Shown piece by piece: positions 1 through 12,910 of a stretch of DNA of 64,000 nucleotides (its first letter is position 1; each line of letters opens with the position of its first letter). The notes under the pieces are model-generated. The model did no database searches, was not told the origin of the DNA, and was given only the letters and a program-made list of their open reading frames with translations. The position numbers were made by a program, and so were the translations under genes. The stretch spans positions 417,501 to 481,500 of the forward strand of contig LSRY02000058.1 in the NCBI GenBank assembly GCA_001643675.2, given 5' to 3'. The DNA comes from Monocercomonoides exilis. Its lineage: Eukaryota; Preaxostyla; Oxymonadida; Polymastigidae.

Positions 1-2029
1 AAGAAGAATAAGAAGAAGGAATAACCAAAGTGCTTCCACCAAACGAGGTGATGTTTGTGAATTCCACTCCATCCAGACGGATCTCTTTGACAGAAGAGAA
101 GCAGACAGCTGAGGAGCAGAAGGAAGAAGGAGAAGAAGAAGAAGAAGAAAGAGAAGGAGAAGAAGAAGAAGAAGAAAGAGAAGGAGAAGAAGAAGAATAA
201 CATCTTCCCCCTCCTTCCCTCTCCCTTCTCCACTCCATCACCTCCTTCGAACAGCACGTGTGAGCACTGAATGAAGACAGCACCTCGTTCTCATAGTCAA
301 TCGGCATAGACGCAACCTGCGCCACATTCACCCCTTTCATCAGCACCATCGCCCTTTCAGTGGCAATTCTACTGTCTGAATGTGTCTGTGAAGAAGATCC
401 AGTGAACGAGCAGCCTGTCACAGCCGCATTCACATCGATGCTCCCGGCGTCGTTCTGAAGATGCACAAACAGACCGCATTCAGTGAGTGGTGTGTTTAAT
501 GCAGGTGATGTGTATTTGGAGGAAATTTTGGTTTCTTTTGAAGTGGTTGGAGAAGAGAAAGAAGAAATGTGAGAAAGTTCTGTTGGTTTCTCATCGAATG
601 CAACGGTGCTAAAATCACAGCTGCGGATAAGCACTAGGCATACATCTTCTTCTCCTCCTCCTTCTCCTTCTCCTCCTTCTCCTTCTCCTTTGCTAATATT
701 ATTTCTTCCTCTTCCTCTATTTCTTCCTCTGCTGCTTCTTCCTTTTCTTCTGTTACTTTTATCATCATTTCCACTCTCTTCTGGCTCAAACACAGCAAAT
801 ATGGCTATCTGTGAGTCGATCTCTATCAGTCCATTCCCATCGCCCTGTGTAACCGTCTGGTGCTGGTTGATTCTGAAGTTAACGTGGTTGAGCCGAACAA
901 GCGATGGGTTTCGGAGAAATATGCAGCAGTCGGACGGAGAAACAGAACTCCCTTTGTTTTCTGCCTGGACGGGCTGCTGGGCGTTGAGGGGATTTTCCTG
1001 TTGAGACAGGGAGTGTTCTGATGGAGGGGGCAAAGCAGCACAAGTGTCGAATGTTCCATATGCCAAATACACTGTTGACTGATCGTCAGTGAAAATTGTG
1101 GCTCCTGAGAGCTTTTTGATTCTGAATCCGTCCATTTTCAGATCAGAGTCTGTCAGGTCGAAGAGCGGCCTTTCAAAATTTGCAATGACTGTGAGGTTCT
1201 TTATAGCGCACGAGCTGCTTTTTGTGAGACGCAGAATGGGAGTTTTATACTCAACTGATGCATCATCGTTCAGAATTTGCAATGATTCGATAATAGAATT
1301 ATTCATAAAAATATGAAAAGCATCATGTGCATCAGAGTTTCCGTTATGCTGATAAGAGCTATAATTTTGATCCACAAAAATTTTAATGTGTTCTATTTTT
1401 GAAGATTCAAATGAAAAAGGGAAAAACGTATCTAAAGGATCAAAACTTTATGCAACAAAAAATAAAACAAAGATCTTGCACACTGTAAAACGATACATGC
1501 TTTGTAACAATTCCAGCCAAATTAACTTGTGAACATTCTTGTAACAACAATATTCCACCATGAACTTCTTCAAATATTATATTTTTCAAAGTAAGACTAA
1601 ATTTTATTGATAAATATTCAACGAAAAAAATGAAATATTTTCATACGTTGAAATATATCTGAAAGAAAAAATAACCCCAATGTTTGCTGAATTTTGAGAA
1701 ATAACTGATTCACCATTTATTGGTGCTAAGCAAAGATTGGACAAATCAACTTCCAAAGAAATAGGAATAAAATCATTAAATTTTTCATCGCTTTTCAGAA
1801 TTATGAATGTTCCATTCTGTAGTTGTTGGAAAACAAATTGAAAAGACTTGCAAGCATGGGTCGAATTCTCCTGAACGCATTCGTCATTATCAATCCCAGA
1901 TAGTGGCGCAACTGTAACATTATGCATTTTTTCATCAGAAAATGCTAATTGTATAAAATAAAAAATGCTGAATAAAAGCATTTCTGATGAAAGATAATAC
2001 ACAACAATTAAAAAATTAGAATGGTTCAT
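1..2029 (-). CDS. Secreted beta-helix-type surface protein, 5' part (runs off left edge)
   Basis: The gene reads leftwards and is open at base 1. Start ATG is at 2029; an in-frame ATG at 1981 opens a better hydrophobic signal peptide (MLLFSIFYFIQLAFS, then charged residues). Three exons can be joined in phase: 2029-1647, 1596-1484 and 1431-1. The introns are 50 and 52 bases, with donors gtatga and gtgtgc and acceptors ending in tag. Without splicing the frame appears broken, so the introns are needed. The product is rich in short hydrophobic strands, Asn, Ser and Cys, including stretches such as IIFEEVHGGILLLQECS, like the large protein at 22483-31380. An extracellular or surface role is inferred from the signal peptide and this resemblance. 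Low-complexity Arg/Gly and Ser/Pro tracts lie near 640-780 and 120-200. The C-terminus is not in the window. Confidence 0.6.
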
Positions 2030-2298
2030 TATCTTTTGGAAAAAAAAATGATGACAACAGTGACGCTTAAATATGAAATGTTCTGCAAAACAAAAAATAA
2101 ATTTATCAAACAATAATTTTTTAATTATTTTTCATCATATTTACTTCTTTCATTCTATATTTGGTGCCCACAGAGATTTTAAATAATTCCAATGTTATTT
2201 GTATTATTTTTGCATAATAAATCTTTCCATTTTCAATGAAATAACTTGAAAGATTTTTGTCTTCCCATTATCGAAGCAAAATTGAATCAAGAACAAAA
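2030..2298. promoter_or_regulatory. Divergent intergenic region
   Basis: This AT-rich spacer of about 270 bases separates two divergent start codons, the surface-protein gene to the left and the Ste24 gene to the right, so both promoters should lie here. No specific element could be recognised. Confidence 0.3.
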
Positions 2299-4707
2299 AT
2301 GCATGTTAATGCAAAAAATGTTGTAAGTCTTTGCTTCGGTTTGCCCAAACTATTTATAAGATTTGTTTATGTTGAATATTCGATATGTTTATTGATTTTA
2401 GTGCTCATGTTCTTTGAGTCTTTATTTTCAATCTATCTTGAATACAGACGAATTAGAAAGGTGTGAAACGTATTAATTTTTGTTATATCATATGCATTTG
2501 TCTTTATAGCAAAGAGATGCAAGAATTCCAAAGTATTTTGCTCAAGTGTTAAGTCAAGAAGAATATGACAAAAGTCGGGCATATATAACTGTTAGAGCGT
2601 TTGTAATTGTTGAATGTCTTTTTGTGGAACATTATTTGATTCGTTTTATTATAGCAAACTATCAATTTTAAAAGAAATTCTTTCTGCAGTTGAGCTTTTT
2701 GTTGTTGTATATTTCAAATTATATGTTATTATGTGGAACCTATCGGAACGAATAGCTTTTTCATTTGGATTTAACAAAGACTCGGAGATTCTGATTTCTA
2801 TCATTTTTATGATACTAACAGAGTTGCTTTCAAATGTAATAAGCATACCAGTATCTTACTTTGAAACATTTAATATTGAAGCTAAATTCAATTTTAACAA
2901 GCAGACTCGAAAGGTTTCAATTTTTCGTTTTTAAAAATGAATGTTTCTTTAACTTCTTTTCGATAATTTTTATGAAACGGCAACGAAATGTCATTCTTTG
3001 AAATAATTTTTGAAATAGATGTTTTTTGTTGATTTAATTAAAATGCAACTTGTTTCGATTGTAACTGATATACCCATATTTGCATTTATCTTGTGGGTAT
3101 TCAAGCATCGTCCAGGAGGTGACAAATATTGGCTGATTGCATATATTGTGTTTATGATATTTTTCATTCTGATGCAATCGGTCTATCAAAAAGTGATTAT
3201 GCCAATGTTCAATAAATTCACTCCGCTGACGGATGAAGAGATTGCGCCAGCGATCAAAGAGTTTTGCGAGCGGTGCAACTTCGCTGTGAAAGATGTGTTT
3301 GAGATTGATGGCTCTCGGAGATCATCGAAGTCAAATGCGTTTTTCGTTGGGCTCTTTGGGAAGAAAGAGGTTGTGTTGTACGACACACTGCTTGACATGG
3401 TTCGGAAGGATAAGCTTATCGAAAAGGAACACATACTGGCAGTGTTAGGACACGAAATCGGACATGCAAAGCATCATGGTTTGCTTAACGCTTTAATGAT
3501 TTGTTTTGTTTTTATTTTTATTTTTATTTTTTTTTTTTGGAATGGCTAAATAATGATTTTACTTGAATGTTATTATTTCCGATTTCTTTACTGATGACTA
3601 ACAAATTTTTTTCTATGTTTCTTTGTAATGCATTGATGCTTACAGATATTTGGAAGATGATTGGAATGTATGGAGCGATGTTTTTGTTTATGTTCTATGC
3701 GTTTTCGAAGACTGTGGATTCTCCTGAGATTCATGCTGTATTCGGCTTTGAAGAAAAACATGTGTGTTTTGCCCGTCTGTTTTCATTTGAGAGGGAAAAT
3801 AAATGAGTAACAAATGTGAAATTTTGAGATATTTTAGCCAAAATAATTCGATTTATTGTGTTTTAATGTTATTGTTCAATAATACATAAATTTCTTCATT
3901 TGAAAAAACTTTTTTGTGAATTCTTCTTCTTTTCTCTCCAGACAATTGTTGGATTTATGGCATTTATGACTCTTGTGTATCCGCTTCTGTCCATTTTGAG
4001 TGCTCTGTCAAATCCAATTAGTCGCAGCTTCGAATATCAGGCAGACAAATATTCACACGATATGGGGTATAATTTTGATTATTTATTTTTTTATTATAAT
4101 GAAAAAATTATTGTTTTGTATTCTTCATTTTTATGTTTATTTATTTATTTATTTTTTCAATTGATTGATAATTCTATTTTTTAATTATTGACTTTACAAA
4201 TTCGTGCATTCGAACATAAATTCCTTTTGAAATTTCATTTTCTAAACCTTCTTCGAAATCTATTTGAACAATTAATCTCATTTAGATGTGACATAGGGAC
4301 TCCTCTTGTTGTCTTATCGACAGAAAACTTGTTGGATTTTAACCCTGATCCAATGTTTGCATTCCTTTATTTGTAATTAATTTATTTGCAAATCTTGATT
4401 ATTTTATTTTTTATTTATTTATTTATTTATATTTGTTATGAAAATCATTTCAATTTTGATGAAATGAAATGAACTTTTGACTTTTCTTTACGTTTTTAGC
4501 CATTCATTTTACTATAATTCGCATCCAAGTCTGTCAGAACGTTTGAAAGCGTTGAATTGGGTTGCACCTGAAGGAATTAAGGAGAAAAGATTGAAGGCCA
4601 AGGCTCTAAAGAAAGAGCGAGAAGAAAAGGAAGAGGCGGAAAAGCAGGAAAAAATCAAGAAAATGAAAGAAGGCTTAACAAAAAAAGAAAAAGATGATGA
4701 TTTGTAA
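2299..4707 (+). CDS. STE24: CAAX prenyl protease Ste24 (M48 metallopeptidase)
   Basis: Ste24 is a zinc metalloprotease of the ER and nuclear envelope membrane that trims prenylated CAAX proteins. Eight exons join in phase: 2299-2460, 2510-2598, 2655-2913, 3019-3478, 3646-3761, 3942-4066, 4286-4372 and 4500-4707. They total 1,506 bases (501 residues). The product has several hydrophobic membrane segments and the linker NKFTPLTDEEIAPAIKEF. It also has GSRRSSKSNAFFVGLFGKK, the zinc motif HEIGH with its usual LAVLG lead-in, the third ligand in RSFEYQADKYS, and a C-terminal YYNSHPSLSERLKALNW block, all in family order. It is slightly longer than usual because of a Lys/Glu-rich tail (about 40 residues). 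Introns are 49-180 bases. Identity is secure; the first exon start is the least certain part. Confidence 0.93.
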
Positions 4708-4718
4708 GCTGCAATCAA

Positions 4719-5034
4719 GAAAACATAATGTTGGGTGAGGAACTTTTATAAAAACCATTCAAAAATTGTTGAATTTTCGATTTTTTTTTCGAAATGTTGT
4801 TTAAAACATTTCGAAAGCAAAAGGAATAACAGACTTTATACCTGTTTATTTTTTTTTCACCACAACGTAATGTCAGCAAAACGAATAATCACTTAATATT
4901 TTGAAATTATCAGTGAATGTCAAATACTTATTTGTGTTTCAATATGAATTTTTTTGGAGATAAAGAAGAATTGAAATTTTATTTTTAACTTTTCATAATT
5001 GAACGTTCTTTATTGAAAATTGGAAATTATTCTT

Positions 5035-5066
<32 letters not shown>

Positions 5067-5078
5067 TCTCTCGGTTTC

Positions 5079-5115
<37 letters not shown>

Positions 5116-5277
5116 TTGTTGTTGTTGTTGTTGTTTCTTCACTTCGCTTTGATAAATCAGGATCATAAATCACTTTTTAAACAAACATTTGAAAATAAAT
5201 TTTTGTATCGTTTTGTGAATTGAATAAAAAAAGAGAAAGAGAAATTGTGAATCATGAATTCTAAGCATCTCATTTTC
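4719..5277. other. Intergenic spacer with microsatellites
   Basis: This is the gap between the convergent 3' ends of Ste24 and the next gene. It holds a (TC)n run at about 5031-5060, TTTTC repeats at about 5076-5100, a T tract and a (TTG)n run at about 5116-5136. I see no gene here. Confidence 0.7.
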
Positions 5278-6857
5278 TCAAACATTCACAAAATAATCAG
5301 AAATATTCAATGACAATCGATAATAAATTCTTTTGTTAAAAAAATCAATTGTTTCCTGAAAGCTTGTGATGATATCTTCGCATCCTTCTTCTTCCATCTT
5401 TTCAATAAACTCCATTCTTTCTGCCTTTCTTTTTGCTTCTTCCATTTCATCATCTCTCTTTTTCTTCAATCGACTCGAAACATTCGATATGAATAATAAG
5501 AAGTTTTGTGCAAACTCGTCATTTAATGTAGATTGCAGAATCTCCTCCAAAATAACATCAACCGCTTTACTTTTCAATAAGCCATCAATTTGCACAGTTT
5601 TACGACTCGATATTAATTCGAAAAGACAAAGGCATTCTCCCACTATTTCTTTCTCTCTCTTTCTTGCTGCCTTGCACAGCTTCACAAGACAGTCGGGCAA
5701 TCCGGTATATTCCTCGTTCCGCAATCTGCGACACTCCAAAAATGATCTTATTGTTGCTATCAAATCTCGAATTATCTGAATTCTTTTTCCTCTTTCCTTT
5801 CCTTTTTTCCTCTTCCAATCCACACTTCTTGTCATATCTTCTATTTCTCTAATGGCTTCTCTTGTAAAATGCAGCTCATTCTCAATTACATTTTCCTGAA
5901 CTCTTTCGAAGAAAAATCTGTTGACTAAAAACTGCCAAGCTGATTGATACGCAAGATGAGTAAGGTTGTGATGCGTCTGGTGATATTTGATAATCTCAGC
6001 GATCTCATTGAAATAAAATTCTTTTTTAATATTCTATTCCAGAATTATAATTGAAATTTATTAGAAAAATAAATTTAGAAAAAAGAATGTCATACTTCAT
6101 ATCTATCAATATTGCTCAAAGCTAGCAAAGCCATTTCCACTTCTTCCTTTGTTTTTTCGTTTTCCTCATTGTTTGAAGCTGCTTTCACAAGACAGGGCAC
6201 GCAAATCTGTAGTAGTTTGTATGGAATTGAGTGCTGGTACATCATAACATAGCATTCGCAAAGATCAATCAGAAGCTTTTCATCCTTTTCTTCTTTTTTC
6301 TTATCTTCTTCAAAAATCATCTTCTCAATCCTTAAACTCAACAAAGAAAAGTCATAACTGTTATTCCACAGATTTTTCAAAATTTTACAATATCCCTTGT
6401 GCTTCATCAGCAAAATGGCATTCTCCATTGTCAATTTCTTTTCTTCAATCATTTTATCCAGTGCATCAAATGTTTCTTTCGTGAATAAAGAATCGAATTC
6501 TTCATCGTCCATCTCATCCATTAGTCCGTTCATTTCATCGATTATCTGTTTCTGTTCATTCTCAATGCAATCTTCCAGCATCTTTACCAATTCTTCAAAA
6601 AAAATCACAAAAATAATTAAAGCATTGAAAGTTTAATCAAGATAAAAATTCAACGAACTTGAAAACTTTTCTGTAAGCTCTGATTGATAATATTCATCAA
6701 GAATATCCTCGTTATAAGCCTCATAGCAATCAATATAACCTGTATAATCATCTTCCTCTTCATCGTCATCATTATAATTAGCATCTATATCATAATCTTC
6801 TTCTTCTTCTTCTTCTTCTTCTTCTTCGAAATTGTAAACAGCATTCGCTATATTCAT
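5278..6857 (-). CDS. Acidic helical-repeat family protein, copy 1
   Basis: I do not recognise the family by name. Three exons join in phase: 6857-6659, 6592-6096 and 6033-5278, with introns of 66 and 62 bases (donors gttcgt and gtatga). The product is about 483 residues. Exon 1 is very acidic (a run of Glu, then Asp-rich sequence) and ends ELTEKF. Exon 2 contains the family block FTKETFDALDKMIEEKK and a helical ARM/HEAT-like stretch KLLIDLCEC...EVEMALLALSNI. Exon 3 has HHNLTHLAYQSAWQFL, then SVDWKRKKG, then the C-terminal block MEEEGCEDIITSFQETIDFF ending SDYFVNV. The fold is inferred from helical heptad-like patterning only. Homologous copies lie at 10720-12216 and 13563-15375. An in-frame ATG at 6923 could extend the N-terminus. 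Confidence 0.72.
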
Positions 6858-7160
6858 TGTATGTTCTGTGCATTTGATAAGTAATGGAAAGTTTAAAACG
6901 AGATAATCGACAGATTCAAACATTTTTATTTGAAAGCAAAGATCTGCGAAAGCAATAAAAAAACTGATAACCTTGATAAATATTTGCAGTTGCAAGAAAA
7001 TAACTTGAGCAAAATCTGTTCAATGAACTTTGCTTAAGAGACAAGCAAATCCTTTTTTTCTTTAAAGTGATCAATCGCATAAGAAAAAATCCAAATTCGG
7101 ATGTTGTTTGTGAGCAAATTCTGAGGAAACAACCCCTGATTATTTTTCTGTACTTTAGGG

Positions 7161-8250
7161 ATGAGGCCATTGTTTCCAATGAAAATTTTTATCAGGAAAT
7201 GGAAAGGACAAAACAGACTTTTTTTTGTTGAAAGTCAAAAGTCCTTTGCTGGAGATGATTCAGTCATTTCTGTGGGGGGAGCAAGACTTCTGGAGGTTTG
7301 CATTAATTTTCTTTTTTTAATTTGAAAGTGTTTATGATATTGTTTGCGATATTCTCTCAAGCAAAAGCGATCAAAAATGCGATTATTTGAAACTTAAAAT
7401 CAAACTTATCGATTTAACTTCGTCCGAAAAGAATACGGAAAAGAAGAACTATGATTTGCAGACAAGCTGATTTGGGGGCCTCAAATTCTTTTCGAATCAA
7501 CATGTTTGAAACAAACAAATTATTTATTAAAAATATAACAGCTTCTCCAACAATGGAACTGAAAAATATGATCAAACTGAGAGCTCATATGAAACGGGCA
7601 TCAATGGCGCGATAAATGGAAGATGGCGAGCAACGAAGATTGGTTTATGCAGAAAGCAAAGCTCAAAGAAAAGAGTTGTGAAAATCATCCACAGCGAATT
7701 TCATCACCTCCGAAGGTTGCCAATGAAAAAGGAAGATAAAGTTAGCTTCTTATAGAGGGAAACGCAGGAAGAAAGATGAAGTTAGGAGGAATCTGTGAAG
7801 GAGATCTTTCTGCCTCCGTTATTGTGGATTTGGTCATGAGGCAGAAGAAAGGCAGGAGTTGAAGTTGAGAGAAACGAATCACAGCTCATGAACTTTGCGG
7901 ATTTCAGCTTTGCAAGTGTGCGATGGAACACCAAGTTGCAGAACTGTTCATGGAGAATACGCGCGGCAGCCGAAGCTATTGAGTGCACTTCGTTCAATTT
8001 GAGGGAAAAGGAGAAAGGGGAAAATACGAAAATGATTCTGTAAAAAAGGATATTTTTGATGACATCTTCGAATACGCACAGTTTATTCCTGCCCTTTTTC
8101 AATCCAATCGAAACGAGGAATGGCTGGGACATGGAAAGAGGGCAGCGTTGGGAATCTGGATTGCATGCATTGCAGTTCATCGGCAGGTTAAGAGAGGCTG
8201 AAAATGCAAAGATGGAGCCTCTGAAGAGACAAGAAAGACTGAAAGAAACA
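7161..8250 (+). pseudogene. Coding-like tracts, probably a decayed or mis-assembled gene
   Basis: Several short stretches read like protein but do not join cleanly. An ATG at 7161 opens 45 codons to 7295, followed by a good donor (gtttgc). A second stretch, 7330-7470, encodes a plausible Lys/Asp-rich segment (VYDIVCDILSSKSDQKCDY) after an acceptor-like ttgaaag, but the implied intron is only 33 bases and out of phase. A third stretch in another frame runs to a TAA near 7614. Another, from an ATG at 7623, ends at 7739. Around 7785-7890 one frame gives a short Cys/His pattern (CLRYCGFGH) before a TGA. Long T and G runs lie at the frame changes. The product is not recognised. A 132-codon frame on the minus strand (8180-7782) overlaps and could be the real gene instead. 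Confidence 0.3.
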
Positions 8251-8760
8251 CAAAAAGCAGCAGAAATGAAACCTCTATGGAATGCTTCAAGGGGAATAAT
8301 AGTGAATATTGCAGTATGTTTTCATCTATATCTGTGTGGAGCAATCAACTTATCATTTTCCACTGATTGTGGCTGATTCTCAAAAAATGCACTTTTTTAT
8401 GTTGCATCTTCAACTTGCTCTTCTTCTTCAGTTTCTGATTCTGCTTCTAATACTTCTTCTTATTCTCCTAATTGCGCCTTTCTTCTCCAGCAACCTCGTT
8501 GAAGGCAGGCGATCCTCTATTTGTGTGTGAAGGCAGAGCACAAAAACAGAGTTCAACCAGAACAGAAAGAAATATTTTCTTTTTCTTCTTTTTGTGTGAA
8601 ATCAAGCCATTTTTCTTATTCTTCATTTCAGGATGCTGTTTATTAAAAACTCACATCTTCGATTTGGTTTCTTTTTTCTTCGAGATAAAAGTTACTCAAT
8701 GAAAAAAAGAAGTATCACTTCAAAATACAATTTATTGAAATGACCAACGAAATTGGAAAA

Positions 8761-8796
<36 letters not shown>

Positions 8797-10719
8797 TCAA
8801 ATAAAAGATGATGTTCATTGTCAAAGACAAATGGTGAATATTCAAAAAATGAACGAAAAGAAAAAGGAGCAAAATATAAAGGCACAAACAACCTCTTTGC
8901 AGAGTCAAATCAGAAAGAAAGAAATCTCGTTTGAAAGAAACAATGAAACAAAAAATGATAGCCATCAACATAATCACTCATTTCGCTCAAATAGAATTTG
9001 GAAAGCACTTCAAAAAAAAAAAAACAAAATAAAATAAGAATAAAAATAAAAAGTTAAGAAAAGAAAAGAAAATTCGAACGCTGTCAAAGTTGTGAAATGA
9101 TTAAGTGAAAGGCAAAAGAATATATTTTGAGTTGCATAAAGAAGAAAATAATGCAAGGCAATAAGATTCCGATAGAAATGAACTTTTCGCAATGCGTCCT
9201 CATCTCTGCAGTTATAACGATCTTGTGCAAATTGGCTTATGCCTTTTCTTCTGTGCTATTTGTATTTTCTCTCTTCCTTTCTTCGAAACAGAAAAGGAGG
9301 AGGGAAAACGAATGAAGTTGTTTCCAATATTATTGACGAGTGTTTGGTGAAAAATGGCTGAGGAAAAAAGAATGGAATCTTTCCGTTGATTGACCAGAAG
9401 AATGTTGAGTTCGAAATAAAAGGAAATGGTTTTTGAAGATATTTGCCTTGATTTCTCCGCGAGAATTGGATGAATGCGATAAATGTGAAGAAAAATGAAG
9501 CATCAATCTGCTTCTGGTATTTCTTCAGAAAGCGCTTCTGCATCTCTTTCTCGTCTGAACAGTTGAGGCATATGAACCTACAACGCTTCAATAACAATTA
9601 AGCTTTCAGAAAAATGAAAGATTGATAACGTATTTGAATGGGCATCCTTTCGCTTTTTTAATGCAATCGATTTCAGATGTGAGCATTGAAGTCCAAAGAA
9701 GAATTTCTGACTGGCTCAAAGAAGATCACGTTGACACTGAAGGGCATTTTGAGCAATAAAAAGATGTGAATATCTCTCTCTCCGTTCTGATGGAAACAAC
9801 ACGAATTATTCGCTTGATTTTATTTCTTTTTCATATCATCACCACCATTGGCAACTGAATGGGAAAAAAAAAGGTTTGCTCTTTTGAATCAAAGATGAAT
9901 CCATCTTGGAAGATTGGTTATTTTAACTTCCTCATCCAATCTTCATTCAATTGAAATCAAATGGCTTTTGCAATTAAAACCTTTTAACAAACACCAAAGA
10001 AAATGGTTTGCGGTTGTTTGTTGTTGCTTCATCAATTATGAATCTGCAAATCTTTGGTGTTGGAGCCATCCTTCACATGTTTGCATTTATTGCTTGTTTC
10101 GCTTTGGAAGCGATTTTCCTTTCTCTTCTGGCATTTCACCTGCTGTTGAATTGCATTCTTTTGAATAAAATCAGTATTAGTATTTGCCAAATCAATTCTT
10201 TCTTCTTCAATAAGCTTGAGAATGATCTTAAAATTGGAAATGAAAAAAGAAAAAATAAAAATAATTGCAAAATACTTTAAGCAAACAAACCGTTGTTGCC
10301 CTTGTCTTCAATCAAAATCAGCTTCGCTATTAGAAAAAAACACCTTTTTTTCTTTAAAATTTCAGTGGCCAATCATTTATCCTTTTCTCAGAATTCAAGT
10401 TCTTTTTCAATGAAATAGAAATAATATTTCCAAAATTGGAAAGATGTTGTTTCAAAAAGAAAATGATTTTTGTCAGAAATTATCTCCCATAAACTATCTG
10501 TTGGTTCGATCAACAAGAATAAAAAGATTGGATTAATTCTTGTTTGCAGCAAGCGAATTCATTTATTCTTCCTTTTTCATTTTTGCTTCCGATTGATATA
10601 AAGCATAGCGTTAGTTGTAGCACCGTTAACTTTCTATTTTGGAGATAAATAAAGATATTTGTATTTGTTGATTAACTTGTTGTATATTTAGCATTCCTTT
10701 CATTTGCCCAGAACACATA
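8251..10719. other. Gene-poor spacer
   Basis: This stretch is mainly AT-rich non-coding sequence, with a T tract of about 31 bases at 8765-8795 and Lys/Asn-rich open frames typical of A-rich DNA. A 54-codon frame from the ATG at 9151 (one hydrophobic segment, basic end) and a hydrophobic frame at about 10008-10280 are open, but nothing supports them as genes. Confidence 0.5.
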
Positions 10720-12216
10720 ATGGACGAAGTGAGTTCAGTCTGTAGCGTTGGAGAAGAAGAGGAAGAAGAAGAAAAAGATTGTGATGAAGAAGAAGAAGAA
10801 TACAAGACAGAGCTTACAGAAAAGTTTACAAGTTCGAGCATTTTTTTATTGAATAAACTTTTAATGCTTTGAATTTTTTTTAAGAATTATTAGACGAATT
10901 GGTAGATTGCAACGAGGATGAGCAAAAACAGAAAATCGATGAAATGAATGAAATGGTTAATGAAATGAATGAAAAAGAATTTCATTCAATATGCACTAAA
11001 AAGAATTTAGACAAAATCAATAAAATGATTGAAGAAAAGAAAATAACTTTGGAAAATACAATGATGCTGATGAGACATATTGCATATTGTAACGCGCTTG
11101 CAGAAGTGTGGTGTAGCAATTTTCACAGTTCTGAACTGAGCAAAAGATTTGAGAAGATGATTGTTGAAGAAGATGAGAAAAAAGAAGAAAAGAATGAAAG
11201 ACTTCTTGTTGATCTTTGCGAATGCCATTTAATCACATATGAATGTTATATACCAGACAATATTATTGTTATTTGCATACTACACCTTCTGAAAGCTGCA
11301 TCAAACAAGGAAGAAAACGAAGAAACAAAGGAAGAAGTGGAAATGGCTTTGCTTGCATTGACTTATATTGTTCGATGGAATGTTTGAAATCATTTAAAGT
11401 TTTTTTTGAATTATTATTGTAATTTTTTTCCTAATTTTTGAATAGAAAGTTGAAAGAGAATTGTATCTGAACGAGATCAAAGAGATTATCCAACATCATC
11501 AAGAACATCACAATCTTACTCATCTTGCCTATCAATCTACTTGGCAGTTTTTGATAAACAGATTTGAAAAAGATGAAAGTTTGGAAGACACTATTATGAA
11601 TGAACTGCATATTATCATAGAGGCAATAAAGGAACTGGAAGAGTTGACAAGAAATGTGAATTGGAAAAAGAAAAACGAAAGAGAGGAAAAAGGAACGAAA
11701 ACGAAAGAAGAGATTATAATCTGGAGATGGTTCGATATAATTAGTGATATCATATCCCAACACAAATTGTGGAATGAAGAATTTGTTGGACTCATAGGCG
11801 GCCTTGTGGGGTTATATCGAGCAGCAAATGATGGTCATAGAGAAATTTGCCGAGAATGCATTTATTTCCTTAGATTTGCAGCAAGAAGCGAATCTATGAA
11901 AGTTGATGACTTATTGGAAGGAGGGGCAATTGATACTTTTTTTGAAGAACTTCATCAGCCAACATTAGAAGATGAAAATATGTGTGATTGCTTGGATGCT
12001 GCTTATGCAATTTCAGGAAGATTGGAAGGAAAGACGGATGGTGAAAATAGAGAGGACGAAAATGGAGAAGAGATTAGAAAGAAGGTATTTGAAAAGATGG
12101 AAGAAGAAGGATATGAAGATACCATCACTAGCTTTTATGAAACAATTGATTTTCTTAACAACGAATATTATTATGAATTATCGTTGGATATTTCCGATTA
12201 TTTTGTGAATATTTGA
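10720..12216 (+). CDS. Acidic helical-repeat family protein, copy 2
   Basis: This is the complete second copy, on the opposite strand from copies 1 and 3. Exons 10720-10831, 10885-11381 and 11446-12216 join in phase (introns 53 and 64 bases, donors gttcga and gtttga). The product is about 459 residues. Exon 2 is exactly as long as in copy 1 (497 bases). The protein starts MDEVSSVCSV and runs into a Glu-rich acidic segment ending ELTEKFTK. It then has the block KIDEMNEMVNEMNEKEF, the ARM-like helical segment (EVEMALLALTYI), HHNLTHLAYQSTWQFLINRF, and the conserved end SLDISDYFVNI. The ATG at 10720 is chosen because it directly precedes the acidic tract. No signal peptide or membrane segment is seen, so a cytosolic or nuclear protein is likely. 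The function is unknown. Confidence 0.75.
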
Positions 12217-12910
12217 GAAAATGAGATATTTCACATTTTGTTTCTCTGATTTTCAATTTTTGTATTTTGATTATTTCCTTCATCTGCAAATAGCAGTTTG
12301 CAGCCTTCTTCAATTGAAATTTTTTATTGGATTGCCTGATGAATTATCAGCAACTGGTGTAAATGCCTGAGAAAATGAAAAGTTATTTATTCTGTAACTC
12401 AAAATTTTTGTTTATTTTTCATTCAGTATCATATCACATTCAACAAACGTAAAGTTAGTTTTAAATCTTTTTCTTTTTCATTTCTTTGAAATTCTGAAAA
12501 GCAAAAAAATATATGAAATATAACATTTCATTTCTTCTTTTCTTTGGGGAAAAAATTATCACCGAATATCCAACTTCTCGCAAGTTTCAAGAATTAATGA
12601 TATTTTCTTTCTTGTTATTTGTGTTCAGTCGCCTCTTCTTTGACTTTTTTTTGAAACGCAAATGTTTTTCTGAACGGATGAATAAAAATGAAATGAAAGA
12701 AAATAAAATTGAGAATTGGTTAGATGAACACGAGGAAAAAGAAGTTACTATCTTTTGATGGTCAATGAGTCGATTACTGATCCTCAATCATTATCTTCAT
12801 TCTTTCTCAAATCTCCTCTTCCTCCCCTGATTGGATGTGTTTTTTATTCCCTCTTCCTCTTTCATTTAAAAGGCTTTCCTTTTCAGTTTCCAATTTTTCA
12901 AACCAAATCA
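12217..12910. other. Intergenic spacer
   Basis: AT-rich sequence between the 3' end of family copy 2 and the 3' end of the minus-strand exon at 12911. I see no gene in it. Confidence 0.5.

Noticed and set aside
1432-1646. Two frameshifts in the left-edge surface-protein gene
   Set aside because: Introns of 50 and 52 bases with GTNNG donors and TAG acceptors restore the frame exactly, so no frameshift is needed.
1604-2113. Start of the left-edge gene at 2113
   Set aside because: That codon is TTG on the minus strand. The ATG at 2029, or the one at 1981 with the better signal peptide, is preferred.
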